IMG/VR virus record: IMGVR_UViG_3300033553_000802
Coordinates: 1-34,397 of that record
Length of the DNA stretch: 34,397 bases
Direction: 5' to 3' (one strand)
DNA from: a virus
Positions 23,286 to 31,192 of this stretch are shown here, in pieces. The position numbers and the translations under genes were made by a program. Positions within the stretch are counted from its first letter, which is position 1; every line of letters begins with the position of its first letter. Under the pieces are notes generated by a model. It ran no database searches, was not told where the DNA came from, and saw only the letters and a program-made list of their open reading frames with translations.

Positions 23286-23648
23286 GTGCCTGCGGCCCGC
23301 TTCGACCACGCCGGCGGTAGCCTGATTTTCAGCCGCCCACCAGAACGCCCGGCGCGCGAGCTTGAGCTGATCCAGGCAGAAACCCGCTCAGCCGGTGGTG
23401 TGCCGTTCGGGTTTACGATCTACGATGTCGAGGATTTATTGCCATTGCGCTGGCGTGGCCTGCTCGAAAGCGAGGCCGTCGCTCTGGAAAGTTTCTTCCG
23501 CTCCATATTAAACGGTATGGCCGAACCCTTTTTATACACCGATGTTGCTGGCGTTGCGCACAGTGTCCGCTTTGCCACACCCGAGATCGACAGCGTCGAG
23601 CGCGCATCTGGCCGCCGCGACATATCCCTGCAACTGCTCATCCTGTGA
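23286..23648 (+). CDS. Minor/distal tail protein, GTG start, 120 aa
   Basis: GTG directly after the preceding TAA, with GAGGTGG upstream. A beta-rich small protein (SLIFSRPPERPARE, then GFTIYDVEDLLPLRWRGL and FLYTDVAGVAHSVRF) with the ISLQLLIL ending. The order after the tape measure and the ending resemble distal-tail or tail-hub minor proteins. Exact family uncertain. Confidence 0.6.
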   Translation: MPAARFDHAGGSLIFSRPPERPARELELIQAETRSAGGVPFGFTIYDVEDLLPLRWRGLLESEAVALESFFRSILNGMAEPFLYTDVAGVAHSVRFATPEIDSVERASGRRDISLQLLIL

Positions 23649-23658
23649 GGAGGCTTTT

Positions 23659-24057
23659 ATGGCCCTGAAAATTTCCAAAACCGCCACCCCGGCGTACGAC
23701 TATTACAGTGAGGGCGACGGCAGCGATCCCATCTCCGCCGCGGTCGATCTCGATAACAGCGGCGATCCGGCGCAGGTCGCCTCCGACGTGGTCGCCGCTT
23801 ACCTGGTCGCTACCGAGTTTAACTACACCGAGATCCAGGTGACGCCGATCACCGAGGATGCCGGCATCGATTGGCAGGTCAGCCTCGACAACCTTGCCTG
23901 GGCCGACACGGTGGCCGTCCCGGCCATGGATGCCCTGGCCGCCGGTGTGGCCACGCCGTTATGGTTTCGCGCCCTTGCCGCCAACGACGGCAGCTTTGGT
24001 GTATCGATCCAGACCGGTTGCAAGATCAGCGTTACCCGCAAGGGTAGCCCCGTCTAA
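23659..24057 (+). CDS. Virion structural protein (tail), 132 aa
   Basis: Start ATG with GAGGAGG upstream. The product looks like a single beta domain (MALKISKTATPAYDYY, ATEFNYTEIQVTPITED, WQVSLDNLAW, GVSIQTGCKISVTRK). Such domains are found in phage baseplate and fibre accessory proteins. No named family assigned. Confidence 0.6.
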   Translation: MALKISKTATPAYDYYSEGDGSDPISAAVDLDNSGDPAQVASDVVAAYLVATEFNYTEIQVTPITEDAGIDWQVSLDNLAWADTVAVPAMDALAAGVATPLWFRALAANDGSFGVSIQTGCKISVTRKGSPV

Positions 24058-24069
24058 AGGAGTTAATTT

Positions 24070-24783
24070 ATGAAACCGGCCATCTTTGGCGGCAATACCC
24101 CGCCGCTGCCGGCAGGGGTTTCGATCCGGGTCTACGTATCCGGCACCGTAACCCTCGCCACGATCTACGATTTTGACAGCGGTCTCGCCATCGATCAAAC
24201 CGGGCTGCCGTTTATCGCCGACGCCGACGGACGCTTTGCCTTTACCACGGATCCGGGGCAGATGGTTGATGTACAGATGGGCGGAGAGGGGAACACCGCA
24301 GATCTGTTGTTTAATGGCGGGGCGGCGCGATGGTTCAAGGCTTTCCCGATGGTGGACCCTACCGGATCTCATGCCGGAGATATCTCCTTTCACGCGGCGA
24401 GCTCCCCCCCGTCCGGTTGGCTTAAAGCGAACGGCGCAGCAGTCTCCAGGGCGACCTACGCCGCGCTGTTCGCGGCCATCGGGGCGACATTCGGGGTCGG
24501 AGATGGATCGACAACATTTAATTTGCCCGACTTGCGTGGAGAGTTCCTGCGCGGCTGGGATGATGGGCGAGGAGTGGACAGCGGCCGCGTGTTCGGCAGT
24601 GCACAAAGCCAGTCCATACAGTCCCATAACCACTTGATCCCGGTTACAGGCAGCACCGACGGCACCGACCCCAGGTTTTCATTTCTCGCCAACGACGGGA
24701 CAGCCGTGCTGACTACGGGACTGACCGGCAGCACGGAGACCCGCCCCCGCAACATTGCCCTGCTCGCCTGCATTAAATATTAG
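24070..24783 (+). CDS. Tail collar/fibre protein, 237 aa
   Basis: The C-terminal half is a phage tail collar domain: PSGWLKANGAAVSRATYAAL, FGVGDGSTTFNLPDLRGEFL, RGWDDGRGVDSGR, then SHNHLIP and ETRPRNIALLACIKY, the standard collar ending. The N-terminal 100 residues form a beta domain with FIADADGRFAF, which probably attaches it to the tail. It acts at the virion tip in host binding. The fibre assembly gene follows. Confidence 0.88.
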   Translation: MKPAIFGGNTPPLPAGVSIRVYVSGTVTLATIYDFDSGLAIDQTGLPFIADADGRFAFTTDPGQMVDVQMGGEGNTADLLFNGGAARWFKAFPMVDPTGSHAGDISFHAASSPPSGWLKANGAAVSRATYAALFAAIGATFGVGDGSTTFNLPDLRGEFLRGWDDGRGVDSGRVFGSAQSQSIQSHNHLIPVTGSTDGTDPRFSFLANDGTAVLTTGLTGSTETRPRNIALLACIKY

Positions 24784-24792
24784 GAGTCAACC

Positions 24793-25380
24793 ATGCAGAT
24801 ATACCATTATCACCCTCTCACCCGCGAACACCTCGGCAGCTCCCAAGCCGATCCCGACCCGCTCACCGAGGGAGGCTGGCTCGTTCCCGCCAATGCCACG
24901 ACCGATCCACCGCCAAAGGTCGGGCCGGATCAGGCCACCGTCTATGGCTCTGGTGAATGGCTACTGCTACCCGATTATCGCGGCAAAACCGCCTACGACA
25001 CCGCCACCAAGGCTGAAGTCTTGGTCGAGGACCTCGGCGAGTTACCAGCCGCGTTGACCCTGCTGCCCCCGGGCCGCGATGACACCTGGACTGGCTCTGC
25101 ATGGGCGCTCGATACCGAAGACAGAGACGCCCGAATCCAGAGGCAGCTAACTCAAGCCATTCAGACACTGCTGGATACCGAAGCCCAAAAGCATCGCTAC
25201 GATAACATCCACACCGCAGTCGGTTGGGCCGACTTGTTTGTAGACGCTGCCGCTCTAAAAACGTGGGGGGCTGCCTGTTGGATAACCTCCGGCGAGATCG
25301 AAGCCGAGGTCATGGCAGGCAACCGGGAGATCCCGACGGTTGCGGAACTGCTGGCCGCAATGCCGGTGTTTGGCGCGTAG
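24793..25380 (+). CDS. Tail fibre assembly protein, 195 aa
   Basis: Follows the collar/fibre gene, as chaperones of the Caudo_TAP type do. Signs are the start IYHYHPLTREHLG, the central PPGRDDTWTGSAWALDTED pattern of short turns, and the helical C-terminus (QLTQAIQTLLDTEAQKHRYD, WITSGEIEAEVMAGNREIPT) that resembles the DUF/gp38-type assembly factors. Preceded by AGGAG. Confidence 0.72.
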   Translation: MQIYHYHPLTREHLGSSQADPDPLTEGGWLVPANATTDPPPKVGPDQATVYGSGEWLLLPDYRGKTAYDTATKAEVLVEDLGELPAALTLLPPGRDDTWTGSAWALDTEDRDARIQRQLTQAIQTLLDTEAQKHRYDNIHTAVGWADLFVDAAALKTWGAACWITSGEIEAEVMAGNREIPTVAELLAAMPVFGA

Positions 25381-25407
25381 AAATCAGAGCCGTACCGAGG
25401 AGTTGGC

Positions 25408-26091
25408 ATGTTTATATTTGAGGTACCAGGCGGCGAGGTCTCCGCAGCGGATACACAACAGCGCATCGCGGCGATCAAATCGACGCAGGTCGACTCAGCG
25501 CTCGAAATCTCACGCATCGAGGCGGCTCTGATTGATTCGGCAAGCCTCCTCTCACTGCTCGAAGACTCTCTGGCCGATACCACAACCACCCTCTCACACC
25601 TCGAAACAGCTCTAATTGATCCCGCGCTACACCTTCTGGTGCTCGAAACCGCCTCGACTGACACGCGCGTAGCCATCACCGCTCAAGAGGTCTTTCTGGT
25701 CGATACCCGCCTGGTTAACCCAGCCACCTTGTTTGTGCACGCCCTGGGCAGTGTATTATTCCCCTGGGCTCCTCAGCGCCCGCAACGTCGCCTCATCAGC
25801 CGAGCCCAGCTGCGAGATCGCGACTCGGCTGCAGCCTCTTACGTTTACGGCAAAAGCCTGACCGACCGCGCCGATCTGCAGCTGGTATTCCCGCGCGTCG
25901 ACACAGCAACCCTGCAGATCCTGCTAATTTGGGTACGCACCACCGTGCGCGGCACCGCTGAAACGTTTAACTGGATAGACCACAACAAAACCCAGCACAG
26001 TGCGCGCCTGCGCACGCCGCGCATTAGCCACCGCCAGACCGGCCCCGATCGACACCTGGTGGAGATCGATCTGCAAGAGGACCTGCCATGA
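25408..26091 (+). CDS. Minor tail protein with helical coiled repeats, 227 aa
   Basis: Preceded by GAGGAG. Residues about 20-95 carry repeated leucine/alanine/aspartate segments (ALIDSASLLSLLEDSLADTT and ALIDPALHLLVLETASTD) suggestive of a trimeric coiled coil. The second half is a beta-like domain (LVFPRVDTATLQILLIWVRT, TFNWIDHNKTQHSARLR, HLVEIDLQEDLP) that resembles tail-tip minor proteins. Overlaps the tail-tip gene by four bases. Confidence 0.6.
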   Translation: MFIFEVPGGEVSAADTQQRIAAIKSTQVDSALEISRIEAALIDSASLLSLLEDSLADTTTTLSHLETALIDPALHLLVLETASTDTRVAITAQEVFLVDTRLVNPATLFVHALGSVLFPWAPQRPQRRLISRAQLRDRDSAAASYVYGKSLTDRADLQLVFPRVDTATLQILLIWVRTTVRGTAETFNWIDHNKTQHSARLRTPRISHRQTGPDRHLVEIDLQEDLP

Positions 26092-28610
26092 AATCGCTCT
26101 CGTCAGGATATGCAGTAGAGTGCGCAAAGAAAACCGGCATCACGCCGCTGTGGATCCTCAAGCTCACGGTTGGGGGAACGGATTATTATCTCGGCGACAA
26201 CGCTCTGGCCATCCCAACCTGGCAGGGCGGCGTCAGCGTTTTGCCCTGGGTCACCTCGTGGGGCCAGTTCAGCGAAGGGATTACCGGAGAGCTTGGCGAG
26301 ATCCGCGTGGCCGATATCATTATCGAGACGATCATTGATCCGGACGCAACGCCAAACATGGACACGCTGGCCTCAACCGAAGGCATCGAGCAATCGCCCT
26401 GCTCGTTGTATCTGTGGTTCGCCGGGCTCAACCCTACCACCGACCCACCTCAAGAGTTTAGTCGATTCCATGTGCGCGACATCGATATCCCAGACGAAAC
26501 CATGGTGGTGCTCTCGCTCGAGGATGAGACCTTACGCCTTCGCCAACAGGTCGGCACCCGTGTCGATCGCACCAGCTACCCGGATGCCGATCCGGACGAC
26601 GTCGGCAAAGTCATACCGATGGTTTTTGGCAGCGTCTCCCGGTTGCCGGCCCTGGCCATTGATGCCGGGATGCAGACCAGCCTGCCGAACAATATAAACG
26701 CCGCCGCCACCAGTTTTGCTCTCTCCGATACCACTAGCTGGACGGTCGGCAAGGTTTTTCAGCTCGATAGCGAGCAGTGCTACATCAGTGGGATCTCTGG
26801 CGACACAGTCACCGTCACTCGCGGTTACAACACCACCGTGCCGGTGATCCATCTCAAAGGTGCGATCGCCTGGGAGATCAAGGACCGTTTTACTTATCTT
26901 GTCGCCGACCACGCCCTCGACCAGATCCCCAAGGTGCGCGGCCGGGTCGGACAGGCCGAAGTTGATGTCACCGCGATTGCCAGCCGTTATCTGGGCAGCG
27001 GGACATTCGCCCTGGTTGGCGCAGGAGTGGTCGGCGGACAGCATCCGGATTACCCGGGTAAAGCCTGCGTCACCCTCCCCGGCTATATCACCGTCGAGCA
27101 GGCGGTGGATCTACTGATCAGTGATGGCATCAATGTGGCCGACGCGATTGCCGTGGTCGACACCATTGCAGTTTCCGATACAATCGGCGTGAGCGATTCC
27201 ATTTCGGTTTACGACACGATCAACGTTTCCGACACAATCGGCGTGAGCGATGGTATCACTGTCAGCCAGGGCAACCACGCACACACCGGCTCGGCGCTGA
27301 GTACGGTCTGCCCGATCGACGATATCATTGCCGCAAGTGGCAGCTGGTTTATCCCAGCCGATGCGGCCATCGACGGAAATCTTAACACCGGCGGCATCGT
27401 CGAAAACGGCGCTTCCCATGCCGATACCAGGTTTAAGCGCACGCAGCCGTTCTCCCTTTCCGGTACGCCAATCCGTTACCGCTGGGTTTGGGTTACAGGG
27501 GATCCGGTCTATAGCGCCCCTCTCAAAGTGGGAGGGTCCAGCGTCGGTGGCGGCACTACCAAACGCACAGACTACGGCGTTTGGTTTAGCATCTCAACCT
27601 GGCCAAGCTTGACCGGAAAGTATATTGATGTCAGCGGATCAGGTGGTCGGTGCCGGGTCTGGGAGCTCTGGATCGAGGTCGAATACAGCTCAGGGACTAG
27701 TTCTACTCCAGCCACCGGCGTTGGTAAGTCCGGAACGGTTTACAAGTCTGGATCGGCCAGCAAGTCTGGATCGGTCAGCAAACTTGGATCGGCCAGCAAA
27801 ACAGGGGCAGCCAACAAAACGGGTGGCGCAAGCAAATCCGGCTCCGTATCGAAAACTGGAACCGTCACGCTCTCCGGAAACTCAACCGCTAACACCCTGA
27901 TTGGCGACGCCATCCTCTGCGATGTGGTGCGCACCAGCAGCATCGCCCAGACCTTTGACACCCTGCTCGCATTTGGTGGTTACGGCGCCGTCAGCGTCGC
28001 CGGGGCCTTCCCCGCTGGATATGCCTTAAATGGAGTCATCAACGCCAACAGGCCCCTGATCGAATGGCTCGACCTGCTCGCCTTTCAGTGCCGCGCCTAT
28101 TTCCGCATGCACTTAGGCCAGGGCCGTCTGATCGTGCGCCCGGACGCACTGACCAGCATCCGAACCATTCCGGCGGTCCGCCTCACCAATAACCACAAAG
28201 CCCACGCCCGCCGCAAGGTTGCGTATTCAGAAGTGGTTAATCGCATCAACCTGCTCTATGCCCGCGACTGGAGCGACGGCGGCGATAACGCCTATCAAAG
28301 CAACGCCGCGGTCGCAGACTCTGCCAGCATCGCCGTTTATGGCGAGCAGGAGCGCCCCGGTCTGTTTCAGTGCGATTTTATTACCAGCGAGGCCATGGCA
28401 GAGAGTCTGGCAGCGTTTTACCTGGCCCAACACAAAGACCGTCCCTGGCTGCACAGCTTTGAGGTGTTTCTCGATCATGCCGCCCTGGAATTTGCCGACG
28501 CCATCACCCTTGGCTTTGCCGGCGATCAGATCGGCGAGATCCAGCAGGCCCGATTTTCGCCGGGAGATACCACCCGCATGGATGTGATCGAGCTTGTGGT
28601 GAAAGTTTAA
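26088..28610 (+). CDS. Large tail-tip / receptor-contact protein with hexapeptide repeats, 840 aa
   Basis: The largest tail protein, encoded where lambda-like phages have their J or tip protein. Beta-rich N-terminal domain (LWILKLTVGGTDYYLGDN, FHVRDIDIPDETMVVLSLED, GKVIPMVFGSVSRLP), then a region with GYNTTVPVIHLKGAIAWEIK. Two low-complexity stretches follow: seven hexapeptides of the S-D-T-I-x-V type and eight of the K-S-G-x-x-S type. Between them is a discoidin-like segment (SGSWFIPADAAIDGNLNTGG, YIDVSGSGGRCRVWELWIEV). The C-terminal third (AFQCRAYFRMHLGQGRLIVR, ITLGFAGDQIGEIQQARFSP) ends like tail-hub proteins. The repeats probably form stalk-like or surface elements. Confidence 0.78.
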   Translation: MKSLSSGYAVECAKKTGITPLWILKLTVGGTDYYLGDNALAIPTWQGGVSVLPWVTSWGQFSEGITGELGEIRVADIIIETIIDPDATPNMDTLASTEGIEQSPCSLYLWFAGLNPTTDPPQEFSRFHVRDIDIPDETMVVLSLEDETLRLRQQVGTRVDRTSYPDADPDDVGKVIPMVFGSVSRLPALAIDAGMQTSLPNNINAAATSFALSDTTSWTVGKVFQLDSEQCYISGISGDTVTVTRGYNTTVPVIHLKGAIAWEIKDRFTYLVADHALDQIPKVRGRVGQAEVDVTAIASRYLGSGTFALVGAGVVGGQHPDYPGKACVTLPGYITVEQAVDLLISDGINVADAIAVVDTIAVSDTIGVSDSISVYDTINVSDTIGVSDGITVSQGNHAHTGSALSTVCPIDDIIAASGSWFIPADAAIDGNLNTGGIVENGASHADTRFKRTQPFSLSGTPIRYRWVWVTGDPVYSAPLKVGGSSVGGGTTKRTDYGVWFSISTWPSLTGKYIDVSGSGGRCRVWELWIEVEYSSGTSSTPATGVGKSGTVYKSGSASKSGSVSKLGSASKTGAANKTGGASKSGSVSKTGTVTLSGNSTANTLIGDAILCDVVRTSSIAQTFDTLLAFGGYGAVSVAGAFPAGYALNGVINANRPLIEWLDLLAFQCRAYFRMHLGQGRLIVRPDALTSIRTIPAVRLTNNHKAHARRKVAYSEVVNRINLLYARDWSDGGDNAYQSNAAVADSASIAVYGEQERPGLFQCDFITSEAMAESLAAFYLAQHKDRPWLHSFEVFLDHAALEFADAITLGFAGDQIGEIQQARFSPGDTTRMDVIELVVKV
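27138..27263 (+). repeat. Seven 18-bp in-frame repeats (x-D-x-I-x-V hexapeptides)
   Basis: Encode ADAIAV, VDTIAV, SDTIGV, SDSISV, YDTINV, SDTIGV and SDGITV in the tail-tip protein. DNA copies are diverged, but two are near-identical around ATCGGCGTGAGCGAT, so copy number could change by slippage or unequal recombination. Confidence 0.85.
27726..27869 (+). repeat. Eight 18-bp in-frame repeats (K-[ST/L]-G-x-x-x hexapeptides)
   Basis: Encode KSGTVY, KSGSAS, KSGSVS, KLGSAS, KTGAAN, KTGGAS, KSGSVS and KTGTVT in the tail-tip protein. Lys/Gly/Ser composition suggests a flexible or solenoid linker before the C-terminal domain. Confidence 0.85.
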
Positions 28611-28631
28611 CGGAAAAAATGCAAATTTACT

Positions 28632-28647
28632 GTTGATGCGTATCAAC
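28632..28647 (+). repeat. 6-bp hairpin after the tail-tip gene
   Basis: GTTGAT and ATCAAC flank a GCGT tetraloop in the 60-bp gap; no T-run. Possibly an mRNA 3'-end or processing structure; weakly supported as a functional element. Confidence 0.3.
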
Positions 28648-28670
28648 CCATAAACCAAAGGAGCCCCGCC

Positions 28671-29030
28671 ATGTTTAATATCAAAAACCAGCCAAATCAA
28701 AGCTTACGCTACCACGGACCGCTGCACATCCTGCAGGACATCACCCCGCTCGGCATCGATGCGGTCTCGACCAGCGAGTTTGTCCGCTGCGACCAGGTCA
28801 GCAAGGTTTTGGGCTCGGCCTACGCCGATCAGGCCGGCACGCTCAAGGTGCAAATGTCCGCCGACGGGGTTAACGTCGACCATGAAGAATCGATCGACAT
28901 CGCCGCAGCGACACCTGGCGGCGGGTTTGTTGTCGACCTGATCCTGCCCTATGTGCGGCTGGAATACACCAACGGCGGCGTGGCCCAGACCGAGTTTCGC
29001 TGCAACCTGTTCGGCCGTGGGGTGAGCTGA
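28671..29030 (+). CDS. Phage tail structural protein, 119 aa
   Basis: Preceded by AAAGGAG. A beta-sandwich-like protein (GPLHILQDITPLGIDAVSTS, AGTLKVQMSADGVNV, VVDLILPYVRLEYTNGGVAQ) in the style of small tail-tip or fibre-base proteins. Upstream of the DGR target gene and overlapping the next gene by one base (TGATG), so probably part of the same tip assembly. Confidence 0.6.
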   Translation: MFNIKNQPNQSLRYHGPLHILQDITPLGIDAVSTSEFVRCDQVSKVLGSAYADQAGTLKVQMSADGVNVDHEESIDIAAATPGGGFVVDLILPYVRLEYTNGGVAQTEFRCNLFGRGVS

Positions 29031-29584
29031 TGCGGCGCTTTGGCGGCAGTAAAGACACAGTCAACCTGGCCAACCCGCCTGATCTGGTGATGCACAGGTT
29101 GACGGTGCAGGCTGATAATATGGCGATGCGGCTGCGGGATTTTGCGGCGACTTCAGTTTTCAACCTGGCCGCGCTGTTCGCCAATGGCGAGGTTGGTTTA
29201 TTTGCCGATATCCAGAAGCTCGATGCGCTCTGGCAGGAGGAGGCGATGACAACCCCTTCCGCAGTCGGCGATCCGGTCGGGATGATCGTTGATCAGAGCG
29301 GCACCGGTCATCATTTGCTCACCGCCACCAGCGGTCAAAAGCCGCTGCTGAGGCAGGATGCGTCCGGGCATTACTATCTGGAGAGCGACGGCGTGGACGA
29401 TAAGCTGGTGGCCACCTTTGCTGTGGCTCCTGGCGACTGCACGCTGGTGTTCGCCGGGCCAGACGAAATCACTATACGCACGATCACGGTCGGCACAACG
29501 TTCGAGCTGCACACAGGGCTATGTTACGGTCTGCTGCTGATCGATCGTCCGCTGATAAGCGCGGAACTGGGGAGCATATTATGA
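29030..29584 (+). CDS. Tail protein upstream of the DGR target, 184 aa
   Basis: Helical N-terminus (NLANPPDLVMHRLTVQADNM) with a region around LWQEEAMTTPSAVGDPVGMI and DQSGTGHHLLTATSGQKPLL, then YYLESDGVDDKLVATFAV. This resembles the LamG/concanavalin-like segments (DGVDD, PVG-IVDQSG-G-HL--A) found in phage fibre proteins. The start is coupled to the previous stop; the ATGA overlap with the DGR target implies stoichiometric expression, so it may be the adaptor that anchors the variable receptor-binding protein to the tail. Confidence 0.62.
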   Translation: MRRFGGSKDTVNLANPPDLVMHRLTVQADNMAMRLRDFAATSVFNLAALFANGEVGLFADIQKLDALWQEEAMTTPSAVGDPVGMIVDQSGTGHHLLTATSGQKPLLRQDASGHYYLESDGVDDKLVATFAVAPGDCTLVFAGPDEITIRTITVGTTFELHTGLCYGLLLIDRPLISAELGSIL

Positions 29585-30681
29585 GCACTCTGCGTCAATA
29601 TCTGGCTGGCCGCTGCGGCAAGCCGAATTACACTATTTTTACACCGGACCCGGATCGCGCCAAAGTTGAGGCCGCATCAGGTGGGCGCAACACGGTCATT
29701 TATGACGACCTTGGCCAGCCCTCCATTATGGTCCGTGTTGATCCGTTCAACTGCGAGGATGTTGCAGGGAGCTACGGCACAGGATTGCACCCTGCTTTTG
29801 AAGCGGGCAAGGAATACTGGGTCGCTAAATATCTTGGCAGCCTACTCAACGCCCGCGCGGTCTCCCTGCCCTCGCGTGACCCGGCGCACACCATCAATTT
29901 TGACGCCGCCATGACTGCCTGCCGCGCCAAGGGTGCTGGTTGGGATCTCATGCCTAACGGGCTATGGGCGGCACTGGCGATGACCAGCCGAGACAACAAC
30001 ACCATGCCCACCGGCAATAACTCATATGGGCGTGAATACAGCGATCTAACCCAACAGGGCATCCAGCAGGACTGGACCGCGCCAGGCAGCAATAATGGCC
30101 ACGATCGCACCCTGACCGGCTCTGGGCCATTGGCGTGGAGTCACGACGGCACGCCCTGGGGTGTGCGTGATCTCAACGGCAACGTCTGGGAGTGGGTTTC
30201 AGGCATGCGGTTAAACGATGGCGAGATCCAGGTGATGCTCGATCCATTTGGGGCTGATCACGGTGTGGCGTCAAGCGCATGGAAGGCGATTCTGCAGGAT
30301 GGTAGCCTGGTGACGCCGGGCACCGCTGATACGCTGAAATACGATATGACCAGCGCTGCTGGCGGGTCGAACGCAACCACTATCAACACGACGCTGATAA
30401 ACCAATCCGACGGCTCGACCTACTCATATGGGCCACTAGAAAGCGTATCGACTCTCGTCACGGTTCCGGACGTTCTCAAACAACTGGCGCTGTTCCCTGG
30501 TACCGCTGGCCTGGCCAACGACTACCTATATCAACGCAACGTCTCTGAGCGTTTTCCGTATCGTGGCGGCTATTGGCTCCGCACGAGCTATGCCGGGGTG
30601 TTCTCGTGCTACCTGTACTACCCGCGCTCGTACACGCTCACGAACATCGGTTTCCGCCCCGCTTTCGTTTCTGCAATCTGA
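29581..30681 (+). CDS. DGR target protein: FGE/C-type-lectin-fold receptor-binding protein, 366 aa
   Basis: The variable protein of the retroelement. After an N-terminal region of 100 residues it has the formylglycine-generating-enzyme/sulfatase-modifying-factor fold used as a C-type-lectin scaffold by many DGR targets: FDAAMTACRAKGAGWDLMPN, WGVRDLNGNVWEWVSGM (199-209), then a C-terminal FPYRGGYW...NIGFRPAF. The last 40 residues are coded by the VR. Residues differing from the TR are Y331, L333, R334, Y337, Y344, Y346, Y347, Y351 and L353; N355 is still template-like. Start ATG has GGGGAG upstream and overlaps the prior stop. Likely displayed at the tail tip for host binding, as Mtd is in phage BPP-1. 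Confidence 0.93.
   Translation: MSTLRQYLAGRCGKPNYTIFTPDPDRAKVEAASGGRNTVIYDDLGQPSIMVRVDPFNCEDVAGSYGTGLHPAFEAGKEYWVAKYLGSLLNARAVSLPSRDPAHTINFDAAMTACRAKGAGWDLMPNGLWAALAMTSRDNNTMPTGNNSYGREYSDLTQQGIQQDWTAPGSNNGHDRTLTGSGPLAWSHDGTPWGVRDLNGNVWEWVSGMRLNDGEIQVMLDPFGADHGVASSAWKAILQDGSLVTPGTADTLKYDMTSAAGGSNATTINTTLINQSDGSTYSYGPLESVSTLVTVPDVLKQLALFPGTAGLANDYLYQRNVSERFPYRGGYWLRTSYAGVFSCYLYYPRSYTLTNIGFRPAFVSAI
30545..30663 (+). repeat. DGR variable repeat (VR), 119 bp, with IMH at its 3' end
   Basis: Aligns base for base with the TR (offset 529). Twelve mismatches, all at TR adenines: A to T eight times, A to C three times, A to G once. The flanks (26 bp at the 5' end and the last 25 bp, GAACATCGGTTTCCGCCCCG region) are identical. 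The invariant 3' GC-rich part corresponds to the initiation-of-mutagenic-homing site. Confidence 0.97.
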
Positions 30682-30699
30682 TCAACTGATATCTGGGGG

Positions 30700-30715
30700 C
30701 CGGGCGATAGCCCGG
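30700..30715 (+). promoter_or_regulatory. DGR target-recognition hairpin/cruciform, GATA tetraloop
   Basis: CCGGGC-GATA-GCCCGG: a perfect 6-bp stem (seven with an outer G-T pair) 37 bp after the end of the VR. Hairpins with a four-base GRNA loop downstream of VR are needed for efficient retrohoming in the Bordetella phage DGR; GATA fits GRNA. Position and loop match that role. Confidence 0.8.
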
Positions 30716-30725
30716 TGGTTATGGT

Positions 30726-31073
30726 TTGGACGATTTATTGATCAGGCAAAAGATTGAAGGGGTAATCCAGTACGGCTACATCGCCCTGCGGCAGTTCCCG
30801 AAATCGGAGCGCCACGTGCTCTCGCAGGAGCTGCGCCAGACCATGTGGGAGCTGTTGCGCCTGGTGATTGTCTGCAACCACCGTTATCACAAAAAGACCA
30901 CCATGCAGGATCTCGATGCCACCCTCGATTTGCTGCGCAGTCAGATCCGGTTGGCCAAAGATCTGGAGTTTTTATCATTTAAGAAGTACGAAGTGTGGAG
31001 CAGGATGGTGGACGAGTGCGGCCGGATGATCGGCGGCTGGTACAAAAGCCTGCGCACAGGAGGGCCGGGTTAA
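30726..31073 (+). CDS. avd: DGR accessory variability determinant (Avd), 115 aa
   Basis: A small four-helix-bundle protein that forms a basic pentamer and binds the reverse transcriptase and TR RNA. Landmarks are IEGVIQYGYIALRQFPKSER, HVLSQELRQTMWELLRLVIV, the basic NHRYHKKTT, LDATLDLLRSQIRLAKDLEF and SFKKYEVWSRMVDECGRMIG. The first codon is TTG; no ATG lies in frame near the N-terminus. Its stop codon abuts the TR, the same order as target, avd, TR, RT in the Bordetella phage. Without Avd, mutagenic reverse transcription does not occur in characterised DGRs. Confidence 0.9.
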   Translation: MDDLLIRQKIEGVIQYGYIALRQFPKSERHVLSQELRQTMWELLRLVIVCNHRYHKKTTMQDLDATLDLLRSQIRLAKDLEFLSFKKYEVWSRMVDECGRMIGGWYKSLRTGGPG

Positions 31074-31192
31074 CTGAGCGTTTTCCGTATCGTGGCGGCA
31101 ATTGGAACAACACGAGCAATGCCGGGGTGTTCTCGTGCAACCTGAACAACCCGCGCTCGAACACGAACACGAACATCGGTTTCCGCCCCGCT
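31074..31192 (+). repeat. DGR template repeat (TR), 119 bp
   Basis: Unmutated master copy of the VR, starting right after the avd stop. Contains 27 adenines, mostly in ten AAC/AAT codons positioned at the variable residues. NNC/NNT randomisation of such codons gives 15 amino acids and never a stop. Non-coding as placed; it is transcribed into the RNA that the RT copies with adenine errors. Confidence 0.97.
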
